From assembly GCA_052043515.1 (NCBI GenBank), contig JBQEQX010000001.1:248001-312000 (forward strand): 64,000 nt of DNA, read 5' to 3'. This document shows positions 20,000-31,730 of this stretch, piece by piece. Both the position numbers and the translations under genes were made by a program. Source of the DNA: Ehrlichia sp052043515 (lineage in GTDB: Bacteria; Pseudomonadota; Alphaproteobacteria; Rickettsiales; Anaplasmataceae). The notes under the pieces are model-generated. The model had not been told where the DNA came from, did no database searches, and saw nothing but the letters and a program-made list of their open reading frames with translations. Each line of letters starts with the position of its first letter. Position 1 is the first letter of the stretch.

Positions 20000-21772
20000 A
20001 TGAACATATACAGAACACATTTGTGTAATGAGCTAAAAGAAGAACATATTAACCAAGAAATAACGCTCTCTGGTTGGGTGTATAGGAAGCGCGATCATGG
20101 AAAGATCATTTTTGTAGACCTACGTGATCATTATGGAATAACACAATTAGTATTCAACGAATCCAACAGTGAGATATTTGAACTAATTACCAATTTACGC
20201 TTGGAAAGTGTCATTACAATCAAAGGTATAGTAAAAGCCAGAGACGTTTCTACTATAAATCATATGATTAGTACAGGCCTCATTGAAGTCATAGTGAGTC
20301 ATGTCACTGTTGAAACAGAAGCAAATGTTTTACCAATGAACATTACATCTGCACAAGAATACCCAGAGGATATAAGACTTAAATACAGATTTCTAGATTT
20401 AAGACGTGATAAAGTAAAAAACAATATTATTTTAAGATCTAAAGTTATTGCAGAACTAAGAAAAAATATGGAAAGTATGGGATTCATTGAAATACAGACT
20501 CCAATATTGACATCATCATCTCCAGAGGGAGCAAGAGACTATTTAGTACCGAGTCGTATTCACCATGGAAAATTTTATGCATTGCCTCAAGCTCCGCAGC
20601 TATTTAAACAAATACTAATGGTTAGTGGATTCGACAAATATTTTCAAATTGCACCTTGTTTCAGAGATGAAGATGCAAGAGCAGACCGCTCACCAGGAGA
20701 ATTTTACCAATTAGATATGGAAATGTCTTTTGCAACTCAGGAAGACATATTCAATGTTATTGAACCAGTATTACTAAATATATTTAGCAAATTCTCAACT
20801 AAAACCGTAGGCAAAGAATTCCCTAGAATATCTTACCATGATGCAATGTTGCACTACGGATCAGATAAACCAGATTTACGTAATCCATTGAGAATCCAAG
20901 ATGTTACAGAAGTTTTCAGAGATTCTCAATTTAATATATTCAACTCAAACGTAAAACAAGGAATGGTGGTTCGTGCAATACCGGCACCCAAAACAGCAAA
21001 TAATCCAAGAAGATTCTTTGACAGTAAAATTGAATTTGCAAAAACATTAGGAGCACAAGGATTAGGATACATCACCTTTGACAATGATTTTTCTGCTAAA
21101 GGTCCTATAGCTAAATTTCTTGATGAAGAGCGCCTAAATAAAATAATGTCTATCTGTAACTTACAACCTGGAGATGGTGTATTTTTTGTATCAGAAATAG
21201 CAGAAAAAGCTGCTGAACTTGCAGGAGCAGTAAGAACAATATTAGGGACGGAACTTAATCTAATTGAAGAAAACATTTTTAAATTTTGCTGGATAGTTGA
21301 TTTTCCATATTTTAAATATGATAAGAAAGAGCAAACCATAAACTTTTTTCACAATCCTTTTTCAATGCCACATGGAGGATTAGAAGCATTAAATAATCAA
21401 GATCCATTAAGTATACTTGCATACCAATATGACATAGTATGCAACGGCATAGAAATTTCTAGCGGTGCCATTCGAAACCACAAGCTTGATGTTATGTATA
21501 AAGCGTTTTCAATAGCAGGTTATACGAAAGAAATGGTGGATCAAAAGTTTCATTCTTTAACTCGTGCTTTCAAGTTTGGTGTGCCTCCACATGGAGGTAT
21601 CGCTCCAGGGATAGATCGCATAGTAATGCTGTTAGCCAATGTCCCAAACATCAGAGAAGTGATTTGTTTCCCACTTAACCAATCTGGAGAAGATTTACTT
21701 ATGGGTTCCCCATCAGAGATAGATAAAGAACACTTAAAGTTGTTATCATTAAACATTACAAGGAAAACTTGA
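20000..21772 (+). CDS. aspS: Aspartyl-tRNA synthetase
   Basis: Charges tRNA with aspartate. 590 residues, full-length bacterial type: N-terminal anticodon-binding OB domain (LSGWVYRKRDHGKIIFVDLRDHYG), class II core with motif 2 FQIAPCFRDEDARADRSPGEFYQLDMEMSF split around the catalytic loop, the bacterial GAD insertion (about 290-400), and motif 3 near the end (GIAPGIDRIVMLL). Like other alphaproteobacteria it may be non-discriminating and also make Asp-tRNA-Asn for GatCAB; this cannot be settled by eye. Intact frame. Confidence 0.96.
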   Translation: MNIYRTHLCNELKEEHINQEITLSGWVYRKRDHGKIIFVDLRDHYGITQLVFNESNSEIFELITNLRLESVITIKGIVKARDVSTINHMISTGLIEVIVSHVTVETEANVLPMNITSAQEYPEDIRLKYRFLDLRRDKVKNNIILRSKVIAELRKNMESMGFIEIQTPILTSSSPEGARDYLVPSRIHHGKFYALPQAPQLFKQILMVSGFDKYFQIAPCFRDEDARADRSPGEFYQLDMEMSFATQEDIFNVIEPVLLNIFSKFSTKTVGKEFPRISYHDAMLHYGSDKPDLRNPLRIQDVTEVFRDSQFNIFNSNVKQGMVVRAIPAPKTANNPRRFFDSKIEFAKTLGAQGLGYITFDNDFSAKGPIAKFLDEERLNKIMSICNLQPGDGVFFVSEIAEKAAELAGAVRTILGTELNLIEENIFKFCWIVDFPYFKYDKKEQTINFFHNPFSMPHGGLEALNNQDPLSILAYQYDIVCNGIEISSGAIRNHKLDVMYKAFSIAGYTKEMVDQKFHSLTRAFKFGVPPHGGIAPGIDRIVMLLANVPNIREVICFPLNQSGEDLLMGSPSEIDKEHLKLLSLNITRKT

Positions 21773-22055
21773 CGAACTAATGAATCCTGAAGCTTCTCTA
21801 AACCTGACTGTTTTACACACATTTGCTCTAGTATGATAATGGTATAGAGATAACAAATCGATACCATCTACAAAAGATCATAGGAACTCTACAAAACCAG
21901 TCCTGAAATCAAAACTTTTGTTTACATAGGTAGTCCAAAAAAACACAACCTATAAACCTTACAACAATGCCTCAATTAAGTATTGAAAATAAATTTCACT
22001 TTAATAGAATCTTAATACATATTTCACAAAAATAATAATTTAAAAATTCAACTAG

Positions 22056-22691
22056 ATGATAAAACAACCAATAGCAGTAATATTTGATTGGTACAACACC
22101 TTAATTAACACTAGTATTAATATCGATCGTATAATCTTTAATCAAGTATTGAAAAAAATGGGGTATCAAGACATAGATCTTAATCTTATTGCAAGTTCCA
22201 CAATATTTAAATATTTAACCATATTATTAGGACAAAGGTGGAAAGAAGCCATGACTTTATATGAAAGCCGCTTAGAAAAGTCACAAAAACTTGATAACTT
22301 TACGTTAAACGATGGAGCTATAGAATTGCTAAACACTTTAAGAGAAAACAATATAGCTATGGCAATCGTAAGCAATAAAAATGGTGAAAAGTTACGATCT
22401 GAAATACACTATAAAAATCTAACACATTATTTTAACTCTATAATTGGGTCTGGAGATACATCAACCAATAAACCATCACCAGAACCAGTATTAGCAGCAC
22501 TAGCAAATATAAATGTTCAACCAAGCAAAGAAATATTTTTTATAGGGGATAGCATATCAGATATACAAAGTGCAACTGAAGCTGGATGTTTACCTATAAA
22601 TTATGGAAATAACATTGCTGCAAGTAATATTTTATCATTCAAGAACTTTGATGAAATTCATAATTTTATCTGTAAATTAATAAATATATGA
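22056..22691 (+). CDS. HAD-superfamily hydrolase (phosphoglycolate phosphatase-like)
   Basis: 211 residues, cytoplasmic. HAD motif I is IFDWYNTL (D11 nucleophile), motif II VSNK, motif III lysine in TNKPSPEPVLAAL, and motif IV FFIGDSISDIQSATEAG. The second aspartate of the usual DxDxT is a tyrosine (Y13), so the general acid seen in phosphatases is missing; haloacid dehalogenases have Tyr at this place (DxYGT). The true substrate is unknown. It overlaps the RDD gene by four bases (ATGA), so the two are translationally coupled. Confidence 0.82.
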   Translation: MIKQPIAVIFDWYNTLINTSINIDRIIFNQVLKKMGYQDIDLNLIASSTIFKYLTILLGQRWKEAMTLYESRLEKSQKLDNFTLNDGAIELLNTLRENNIAMAIVSNKNGEKLRSEIHYKNLTHYFNSIIGSGDTSTNKPSPEPVLAALANINVQPSKEIFFIGDSISDIQSATEAGCLPINYGNNIAASNILSFKNFDEIHNFICKLINI

Positions 22692-23178
22692 ACACAAATA
22701 ACGTTAAAATTGCATCAATACCTAAAAGAGTATTAGCAAACATTATTGATCACATCATCTTATCATTACTTAATTACCCAGTTGCGTTACTATTAAGTGA
22801 AACTACGGTTATACAATTCAGTATAAACATGGCAATTACTTGCTATTACTACACACATTTCTTATCTACTAAAGATCAAGCATCAATTGGTCAAAAGATA
22901 TTAAATATCTATACCATTCGTTGCGATAAAAAAAAATCGACATGTCACTAGCGTTTGATAGAACTCTATCAGAATTCCTTTGTCCTACTATTTTCATGAT
23001 GAGTATACAGATTACTAATATGAAAATTGAGAATGGCTTTGTAACAAGCATGACATTTTTGATTACCATATTTGCACTGATATTATCAGTTTATTGGTAC
23101 TTAATTGCTTTACTTTCAAAAGAACATCAAACCCTACATGATATAATATTTGACACTATTGTTGTAGAAAACGAATAA
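22688..23178 (+). CDS. RDD-family membrane protein (frame broken in this sequence)
   Basis: About 163 residues when joined. The first piece has the RDD signature (PKRVLANIIDHIIL, Arg and Asp in the first helix) and QASIGQKILNIYTIR, typical of the family. The second (from about 22940) has two hydrophobic helices and ends with the family's HQTLHDIIFDTIVV. The A9 run at 22928-22936 needs one more base, or two fewer, to join them. RDD proteins are small multi-pass membrane proteins of poorly known function; some move ions. Its ATG overlaps the stop of the HAD gene. Confidence 0.75.
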
Positions 23179-23441
23179 TTAATTTCCAAAATTAGCCCCC
23201 ATTGGTTATAAATGATCATAAAAACAATACTTCCTCATGATCGTACATTTTAAAACATAGTTGCTTGTCATACACAGCCTAATTTCTTAAAAACATAAAT
23301 GTTTAATCCTATTTTTATTCTTCAAAGAATTAATATTTTACAATAGTTGCGCTACAAAGAATTAGGTTTTATAGTATATTTGGCTAGGTAGTGTAAATGA
23401 CTATTATGGCATAAAAAACAAACCTTTCTGGTTCTCTGTAT

Positions 23442-26069
23442 ATGAGTGAAAAATTAGTATATTATTTTAGTAAAAATAAATGTGACGGCAGTTTAAAGTT
23501 AAGTCATATCCTAGGTAGCAAAGGTGCAAACCTAGCAGAAATGAGTAACATTGGGATAGATGTTCCACCAGGCTTTACACTGTCAACGTCCGTATGCAAC
23601 TACTATTACAAAAATAACAAACTACCGGATGAAGTATTTAACTTATTAGACAGTGCCCTCTTATTTTTAAACAGTGAAGTAAAGTTAAAATTTGGAGACA
23701 ATGATAATCCATTATTACTTTCGGTAAGATCAGGCAGTGTAAGTTCTATGCCAGGAATGCTAGATACAATACTGAACGTTGGGTTAAACGATACAACAGT
23801 TTTAGGACTAGCAAAAAAAAGCGGAGAATTTTTTGCTTATGATAGTTATCGCAGACTTATTCAAATGTACGGACACACAGTACTACAAATAGAAAATAGC
23901 TTATTCGAGGAAGCAATATACAAAAAAAAAAAAGGAAACTAATACTTTAATAAATGATCAAATATCTGACCATAATGTATTAAAAAAAACTAATCGTTGA
24001 ATTTAAAAAAATAATTAACGTTCATACCAATCAAGACTTTCCTCAGGATGTTTACAAGCAATTGTATAATTCAATAGATGCGGTTTTCAAGTCATGGATG
24101 AACAAACGTGCAGTCGCATACAGAAAAATACATAATATACCAAATAATTTAGGGACTGCTGTTAACGTACAGTCTATGGTATTTGGTAACATAAACCAAA
24201 ATTCTGCTACAGGTGTCGTATTCACACGTAACCCATCAACAGGGGAAAAAGAAATTTTTGGAGAATTTTTAATAAATGCACAAGGTGAAGACGTAGTATC
24301 AGGAAGTCATAGCCCACTACCATTACACAAAATGAAAGAATTAATGCCACAACCTTACAAAGATTTAGAAAAGGTGTGCGAAATCTTAGAACTACACTAC
24401 AAAGATATGCAAGATATAGAATTCACAGTAGAAAACGGCAAATTATGGATTCTACAAGCTAGACCGGGAAAGCGTAGCGTTCAAGCTTCTGTCAAGATAG
24501 CTGTAAACATGGTAAAAGAGAACTTAATTTCAAAAGAAGAAGCTATTCTCAAAATCGATCACAAATCTTTTAGTAAATTGCTCCACCCAATTCTTGAGAA
24601 TAACACAAATATCAACATAATTGCGCGAGGGTTACCAGCATCTCCAGGTGCGGCAACTGGATACGTAGTGTTTACACCCAATGATGCGGAACAATTCAAA
24701 AAAAGATGGAAAAAATACCATATTAATACGCCAAGAAACCAATCCAGAAGATATAAACGGCATGAACAGCTCTGTGGGTATTATAACCTTAAGAGGAGGC
24801 ATGACCTCACATGCAGCAGTGGTAGCTAGAGGGATGGGTAAACCATGCATTTGCAGCGCTAGTGGAATGTTTATAGATAAAAGTGAACAATTTTTCTATA
24901 CTAATACAGGAATCAAAGTATATAAAGGCGATAGTATTACAATAAATGGTTGCAATGGAGAGGTAATTCTAGGAACTATAAAAACAGTCGCACCTAAATT
25001 AAGTGAAAGTTTTTACAGTTTAATGAAGTGGGTAGATGAAGTAAGGGTATTGAAAGTCATGGCAAATGCTGATACACCGGAAGATGCTGAGATAGCTATG
25101 AATTTTCGGGCTGATGGAATAGGTTTATGTCGCACAGAGCACATGTTCTTCTCTGATAAGAGAATAAGTATCGTGCAGGAAATGATAGTAGCAGATAACA
25201 GAGAAGAAAGAGTGAAAGCACTAGAAAAACTTGGAGTCATGCAAAAAGAGGATTTCAAAAAAATTTTCAAATTTGCAGTCAATAAACAAGTAACTATTAG
25301 GTTACTTGATCCTCCATTACATGAGTTTTTACCAGATAATGATGAAGCTATACGTGAAATTTCAGCAAGAACTGGTAAGTCTATAACAAAATTAAAGAAT
25401 AAGATCCTTTACTTATCAGAAAAGAACCCAATGTTAGGACATCGTGGATGCAGGCTTGCTATATCATATCCTGAAATATATGAAATGCAAGTTAGAGCGA
25501 TTTTCCTTGCAGTCAAAGAATTCCAAGAAGAAACAAATATAGAAGAAATAATACCAGAAATAATGATACCTTTAATTATGTCTGAGAAGGAGCTTATCAT
25601 AATTAAAGAACTGATTGACAATGTAGCAAAACAATTTGGTAACTCTCAGTATTTAGTCGGAACAATGATAGAATTACCAAAAGCAGCATTGATTGCTGAT
25701 AAAATTGCAAAACATGTTCAATTTTTTAGCTTTGGAACAAATGATCTTACTCAAACTACTCTAGGAGTATCTAGAGATGATTCTGCAAATTTTATAGGAA
25801 CATATAAAGATCTAGAAATAATAAACCATGATCCTTTTGAGGTCTTAGATATAGAAGGAGTAGGAAAGCTAATATCAATTGCCACAGATTTAGGTAAACT
25901 ATCTTCTCCAAACATTAAAATTGGAGTGTGTGGAGAACATGGAGGAAATTTTGAATCTATACAGTTTTTTTCCAGATTAAACTTAAATTATATTTCATGT
26001 TCTCCGTATAGAATCCCAATAGCGAGGTTGATAGCTGCCCAATGTGCTATCATCAACCAGAACTTATGA
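23442..26069 (+). CDS. ppdK: Pyruvate phosphate dikinase (frame broken three times in this sequence)
   Basis: Interconverts pyruvate and phosphoenolpyruvate with ATP/PPi, here probably feeding gluconeogenesis from amino acid carbon. The N-terminal ATP-grasp part (SKGANLAEMSNIGIDVPPGFT, SVRSGSVSSMPGMLDTILNVGL), central swivelling phosphohistidine domain (GGMTSHAAVVARGMGKPC) and C-terminal TIM barrel (GIGLCRTEHMF, NPMLGHRGCRL, FSFGTNDLTQ, catalytic Cys in GVCGEHGG) are all present. One extra A in each of 23922-23933 (A12), 23982-23989 (A8) and 24698-24704 (A7) breaks the frame; repaired length is about 875 residues, normal for the family. All catalytic parts remain. Confidence 0.92.
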
Positions 26070-27082
26070 TTAACTTTTATTTCTAAATAGTTATTGCTTT
26101 TCTACAGCTACTAACTTTTTTAGAAAAATGCTCGTTCTTAATAACCAAAACAAGTAAATCATATCAAAGTTACATATTACGGTTAAAGTAGCAGCTAAAT
26201 ACATAGCTTCAATAAAGACGCATCCTACCATATGTGAAACACATAAAATGACTACAGTAAAAAAAATCAGATCTAATTTCCTTTAGATTTATTCGATTAA
26301 AATATCTCACAACTTCATTTACAGGAAGATAAAATACATTAAACGCGTTTTAAACTACCACTCGACATTTAAAGCATAAAGCATAAGCATAGATTAAGCG
26401 ACATCAGAAATAGTAGATAACTGATCACCTAACGATCGTTAATCTTATATCAGAAACACATTCCGTTCATATAACAATCTACATGACAGCATATCTAATA
26501 ATTAAGTATATTTTCCATTAACATCTTACACTAACTCTATTTGTAAATGATAATTACATAATCAATACTACATAATAAAATGTTCAAACTCATATAAAAA
26601 CACACCTTCTCACAAATAATTGTATAGCCTTAATAAAAAATGATTATCGATTATCACAAAGCACTCTACAAAAATTACAGATTCTTAAATACAAGTAGTT
26701 AAACAATCTAAAACAGACCGGTTTATAAAAAAGTACAACTAACTAATCCTATTAAAATACTAGAAAGCTAATAAAAAAATCATTATTGCATTACTGTATA
26801 ATACATATTTTAAATTACTGTTTTACCGATTTGCACAAACCTGTTTATAGAGCAATATACCTACTGTTCCGAATGATTCAGACAATATGAACCTTCAAGG
26901 TAAATCGCTTAGTATTAAAAAAATTATTCAAATATATCAATAAAATATATTTCAAAATATAAATTTCATGAAATGAAATTGCATCTTAATTTTCTTCCAT
27001 AAATATCAATTCTTTTCCACTTAAATACTTATTAAACTATCTATCATAGTAAAACTATGTATATTGTAAAAGGAAATTAACT
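26070..27082. other. Long non-coding gap, 1.0 kb
   Basis: Very AT-rich; no frame, RNA or recognisable remnant. Contains a short direct repeat at about 26370-26389 and a 10-base palindrome AAACGCGTTT at 26341-26350. Confidence 0.5.
26370..26389. repeat. Short tandem repeat, AAAGCAT-type
   Basis: Three adjoining units AAAGCAT, AAAGCAT, AAGCAT. Too short to be more than a possible variable-number site. Confidence 0.4.
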
Positions 27083-27764
27083 ATGTGTATAGCAGATAAA
27101 ATTATCCCATCATACATCCCAGCAGTAGGCACAGGAAAAGGTTACACTAGAGATGGTATAGCAATACCAAGAAATTCAAAAGAAATATTAAAAAACAAAA
27201 TCACTCCAGGAACGAAACCATTAGTAATGTTCATTGGAGGAGCATTAGACGACACGACAAGACTCGTTTTACGTTTATACGCCGAATATTACACACGAAA
27301 CAATAATCACCAAGATATATCTTACGCAACCTGGGGATCATCAGCAATAATCCCTATAATAGATGCGTGGTATGAAGCACAACAAAAAATCTGCCTAGTA
27401 GGATACAGCTGGGGAGGAAATACCGCACATGAAGTAATAAAAAAAACTTGAAACAACCACTATAGATTTAATGTGCACTATTGATCCTGTATCACGCGCG
27501 GGTGTAGGAGGAAAATTACCAAAACCTCAAAACTTAAAAAAGTGGTATAATCTTGCAATAGATTACAAAAAAGTAAAATTTTCTTTAAATAACCTAATTG
27601 CTCAATTAGGCGGACCATGGTTTTATCGTACTTATGCAGATAAAAATTTTATAGTAGACACAGTAGAAATCAATGGACATTTCGTTTCAGCAGATCATGC
27701 AATGGCACAGGAGTTATTCTATGCGTATTTTAACGAATTTGTAAAAAATTTTACTATAGAATAG
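27083..27764 (+). CDS. Alpha/beta-hydrolase fold protein (frame broken in this sequence)
   Basis: About 226 residues after removing one A from the A8 run at 27439-27446. Seen: a hydrophobic strand with glycine pair (PLVMFIGGALDD), the nucleophile elbow GYSWGG in the first piece, then CTIDPVSRAG (acid-strand region) and a late histidine in the GHFVSADHAM segment that could complete a Ser-Asp-His triad. It resembles lipase/thioesterase-like hydrolases, but no substrate can be named. No signal peptide. The start has AAAGGAAA 9-10 bases upstream. Probably conserved among Ehrlichia; stands alone between two gaps. Confidence 0.62.
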
Positions 27765-28016
27765 AATATTTATAATAGTTACTGTCTTACCTTACATATT
27801 TCTGTTTAATTTAAATAATGGAGTGACACTACATAAACAAACGTTACATAATACTCTATAGGTTCCGCACTTGAATATTATGTAGATTACGCTTTCTACT
27901 GCAAATTCAAATAATGCAGAGCCTATATATAGAGAATATAAGAATTAAGGTGCTTTACTTTAAAATACTTTATTGATATCTATGTACAATGTGTTAATAC
28001 GGTATAGCGAAAGTAT

Positions 28017-29490
28017 ATGCACTTCTTAAAAAAACTAATGCCAGATTTTTTTCTAATCTATATAATCGTATTTCCTTTTACATCTGCTGCATTAATTTTA
28101 TTATTAAAAAAAATAAAACACTCACAGGAAATCATCAGCGTGGTTTCTTCATGTACGCTATTTTACTCAGTTTTTGAAGTATATAAATTTTGCATAAAAC
28201 CTACCAATTCGGTTCTATCGATAAAATTATGTGAATTCATCTACCCTAAAATGCACATTGTATTCACAACTGATATAGTAAGCCTGATATTTAGCCTACT
28301 AGCTTCATTTCTATGGGTAGTGACTGCAATTTACAGTATCAGCTATATGAATAACAATGACAGAAACAACAATAAGCAACCTATATTCTATGCATGTTTT
28401 GCAATGAGTATTGGATGCACAATGGGAATTGCATTTTCAGGAAACTTATTAACATTGTTTATCTTTTATGAGTTACTAACTATTAGCACATATCCACTCA
28501 TTACGTATCACATAAATCACCAATCACAAACTTCTGGCAGATATTACATAGGAATACTATTAGGGACTTCAATGTTCCTATTCCTACCAGCAATTTTAAT
28601 AACATATAACATCAGCAGCACACTAGATTTCACAATAAACGGAATACTACCACCAAATACTTCCAGTGATTTACTTACAATATTACTGTTTCTGTTCATT
28701 TACGGCATTGGGAAAGCTGCGTTATTACCGATGCATTTATGGCTACCACAAGCAATGGTAGCACCTACTCCAGTAAGCGCATTATTACATGCCGTAGCAG
28801 TCGTAAAATCTGGAGTCTTTACTATAATAAAAATTGTACTGTATATTATAGGATTAGAAAAACTCCATACATTAGTTCAAACACGTCATAATATATTAAT
28901 GTATATTTCAGAAATCACAATCATACTGGCATCATTAATAGCAATAAAACAGACTAACCTAAAAAAATTGCTTGCATATTCAACTATTTCACAACTTTCA
29001 TACATAACGATGACTATGTCATTATACACAGAGTATGCTCTTAAAGTTTCCATATTTCAAATGATATCTCATGCCTTTGCAAAAATTACGTTGTTCTTTA
29101 CCGCAGGAGCAATATACACTAAGACAGGTAAAAAATACATACACGAGCTTCAAGGTATTGGTAGATCTATGCCCATAACTATGCTTGCATTTACTGTTGG
29201 TGCTGTTGCTATGATAGGCATTCCTCCTGCTCCAACGTTTTGGGGAAAAATTTTTCATTATTTCAGAAGCGTTAAGGGAGCGTAATATTTCTGTGATATT
29301 AGTTTTAATATCAAGTACTGTATTGAATACTATGTATTTTTTTCCTATCATATATAATGCATTTTTTGCACCTTGTAATATCAAATATGCAGAAGCTCCA
29401 GCATCAATGCTTATAACTATAACCATAACAGTAGCATGTACATTATTATTGTTTTTTATTCCAAGTATAATTTTTAACATGATGGGTTAA
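28017..29490 (+). CDS. Proton-conducting membrane transporter, MrpD/NuoN-like (frame broken in this sequence)
   Basis: About 490 residues with 12-14 predicted membrane helices, of the antiporter-like family of complex I (NuoL/M/N) and Mrp antiporters. Seen: FYELLTISTYPLITYH with the conserved Glu of helix 5, GIGKAALLPMHLWLPQAMVAPTPVSALLHA (helix 7-8 Lys and LP.AM..PTPVSALLHA signature), and the SQLSYI segment. The frame breaks at GGGGAAAAATTTTT (29246-29255); one base fewer restores FWGKFFIISEALRER and a last membrane helix. The wording is closest to MnhD/MrpD. No nuo or mrp partner adjoins it. Confidence 0.8.
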
Positions 29491-30033
29491 TTCTTTAAAA
29501 CAGAGCCAGAGCTCAATAAAATCGACTCATGCTCAGCTAAGAATCGAACAATAAGGAAACATAAGAGCTTTACCCCTCTTATCCAAATATGGTTTTGAAT
29601 TACATACTGCAAAAATTAAGTCTTTGCACTTTATAATCACTCTCTATTTTTAAAGTAATCACTAGCTAAATAAAACAAGCTTTTCACCATAAACAATGAT
29701 GTACCTGAATAACCAAAAAAATTTATAGAAAACAACATACCTAAATATATATTTTAGTCCATATAATATAACATTTTATATTATCTGACATACTTTCTGC
29801 AATATTTCATGAAGCTACAACAACCTTAAGTTAATCAATATAAATAGACAATATGATGGAAAAAACAGTACATAAACTTTGAACCACTATTACAACTAGA
29901 ATAGCGCATGCACTGTAGATTAAAGTCATTTGCATGAATAATGCAAAAAATGTTATTTATTGACTATAACTGATGATTATATTACCCTAAAACTTTAGAG
30001 TATAGTTACTTATAACCTAGGACTGCGATAACT
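29491..30033. other. Non-coding gap
   Basis: AT-rich; no open frame or RNA seen. Presumably holds the cytochrome c promoter. Confidence 0.4.
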
Positions 30034-30559
30034 ATGGATGGATTCGACTTAAATAAAATATTCACGGCTATCTTATTTGCATCATTTCTAGTACTGTTTA
30101 TAAGTAATGTGGTAGATTTATTATATAACCCAAATCCACATAACGAACAACAAGTAAAGGGTTATCAAATAGATGTAGAAGAACAAGCGTCCACACAGAT
30201 TCAAGATGCTGCAGAACAACAAATTGACATTGAAGCTCTTATAGCACAGGCAAATGTAGCAAAAGGTAAGGAAGTAATAAAAAAAGTGCGTGTCTTGTCA
30301 TACATTTGAAAAAGGCGGTCCAAATAGAGTAGGTCCAAATTTATGGCATATAGTAGGAAGTAAAAAAGCACATTTAGGCAATGCATTCAATTATTCGCAA
30401 GCAATGTTAAATAAAGGTGGAACATGGGAACATCAAGATCTATTTCACTTTTTGACGAAACCTCAAGCCTATATTAAAGGGACACGAATGGCGTTTGCTG
30501 GCATTTCAAAGCCTCAAGACATTGCAGACTTAATTGCATACATAAAATCTTTAGAGTAA
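30034..30559 (+). CDS. Membrane-anchored class I cytochrome c (frame broken in this sequence)
   Basis: About 174 residues after repair. An N-terminal membrane helix (IFTAILFASFLVLFISNVV) anchors it, then an acidic, glutamine-rich linker and a class I cytochrome c domain with heme site CVSCH, GPNLWHIVG and the Met ligand in GTRMAFAG. The A7 run at 30279-30285 has one A too many; without it the CxxCH motif appears in frame. This is the CycM/cytochrome c552 type that carries electrons from the bc1 complex to cytochrome oxidase. CcmC and DsbE for heme attachment are encoded in this window. Confidence 0.88.
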
Positions 30560-30580
30560 GCATTTTAACATGAGGCTTGT

Positions 30581-31367
30581 GTGACTAACCACAACAAATT
30601 AAGAGTGTCCTACCGAATGAAAGAACTGCATATAGCATATAAACAACTAATCGGTAGCAAAGAAGTGTCTTTAATATTCTTCGGCGGTTTTTCATCCAGC
30701 ATGCATGGTACTAAAGCAACAGCCTTATATGACTATTGTCAATCCAATAGTTTTAGCTTGATTTTGTTTGACTACTTAGGTCATGGTGAGTCAGATGGTG
30801 TATTTACAGACTATAATATTAGTGATTGGTATAAAAACTGTACAGATGTAATTAATCAATTGACTCCTCCTAATAAACCTTTGATCATCGTAGGATCAAG
30901 TATGGGGGGCTTGGCTTATGTTATTAGTAGCAGTGTCATATCCGCATAAAATATCTCACCTAATTAGCCTAGCTGGAGCGCCTGACTTCACTGAATCTTT
31001 GATCCTTAGAAAATTAACTACGATACAAAGAGATGAGTTATACAGGTATAATCAACTTGTTCTATCTAGAAGTGACAATGATAGTTATTCTTACACAATT
31101 ACTAAAAACCTAATAGAAGATGGACAAAAACATTTATTACTACACCAAAAATCTATTGACATTGAGTCTCCAATCACACTTATTCATGGAATGAATGATA
31201 ATATAGTGCCATATAATACTTCAATCTCTTTAGCAGAAAAAGTCAAATCACAAAATGTACACTTACACTTAATAAAATCAGCTAACCACAGTCTGTCAGA
31301 CGATGTTTCCTTAAACACGATGTTTAAATGCATCAAAGAAGCAATAGAAGGAACTAACACCAAGTGA
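30581..31367 (+). CDS. Alpha/beta hydrolase, ABHD10-like (frame broken in this sequence)
   Basis: About 261 residues. Seen: FFGGFSSSMHGTKA (oxyanion region), FDYLGHGESDG, the nucleophile elbow GSSMGG, then WLMLLVAVSYPHKISHLISLAGAPDF, acid in LIHGMNDNIVPY and late histidine in SANHSLSD. The pattern, especially GSSMG.WLMLL, is close to mitochondrial ABHD10, a thioesterase/esterase, and its bacterial relatives. The break lies in the G6 run at 30904-30909; one G fewer joins the pieces. It follows the cytochrome gene by 21 bases, so it may be co-transcribed. Start could be the GTG at 30581 or a later ATG. Confidence 0.77.
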
Positions 31368-31610
31368 AGATTTGCTTTCTCATGGAAAAATTTAAATAGC
31401 CACTCCAATCAATCCTACTACGTGATACGCAGCTGCAATGCGCAAATCCCATTAAAACGCTACAATACAGAAAGCAGCAAAAAGACTACAACAATATAGC
31501 TCAATCACACAGGTACAGAATCGACATACACCACTTATAAAAACTACACTTACCGGAAAACCAACAATTATAATGACAACACACTATGCAATGACTAAAG
31601 AGGACAACAG

Positions 31611-31683
31611 TGGGCGATAACAGATTCGAACTGATGACCCTCTCGGTGTAAACGAGACGCTCTACCAACTGAGCTAACCGCCC
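31611..31683 (-). tRNA. tRNA-Val (UAC)
   Basis: Folds to a full 73-base cloverleaf on the minus strand: acceptor GGGCGGT pairing with ATCGCCC, D-arm with GCTCAGTTGGTAGAGC, anticodon stem TCTCG/CGAGA with loop TTTACAC (anticodon TAC), T-arm with GTTCGAATC, discriminator A. The 3' CCA is not encoded. Confidence 0.97.
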
Positions 31684-31730
31684 TGGACTACCTACTTATA
31701 AACTATAAATACATTCACTGCAATAAAGAA

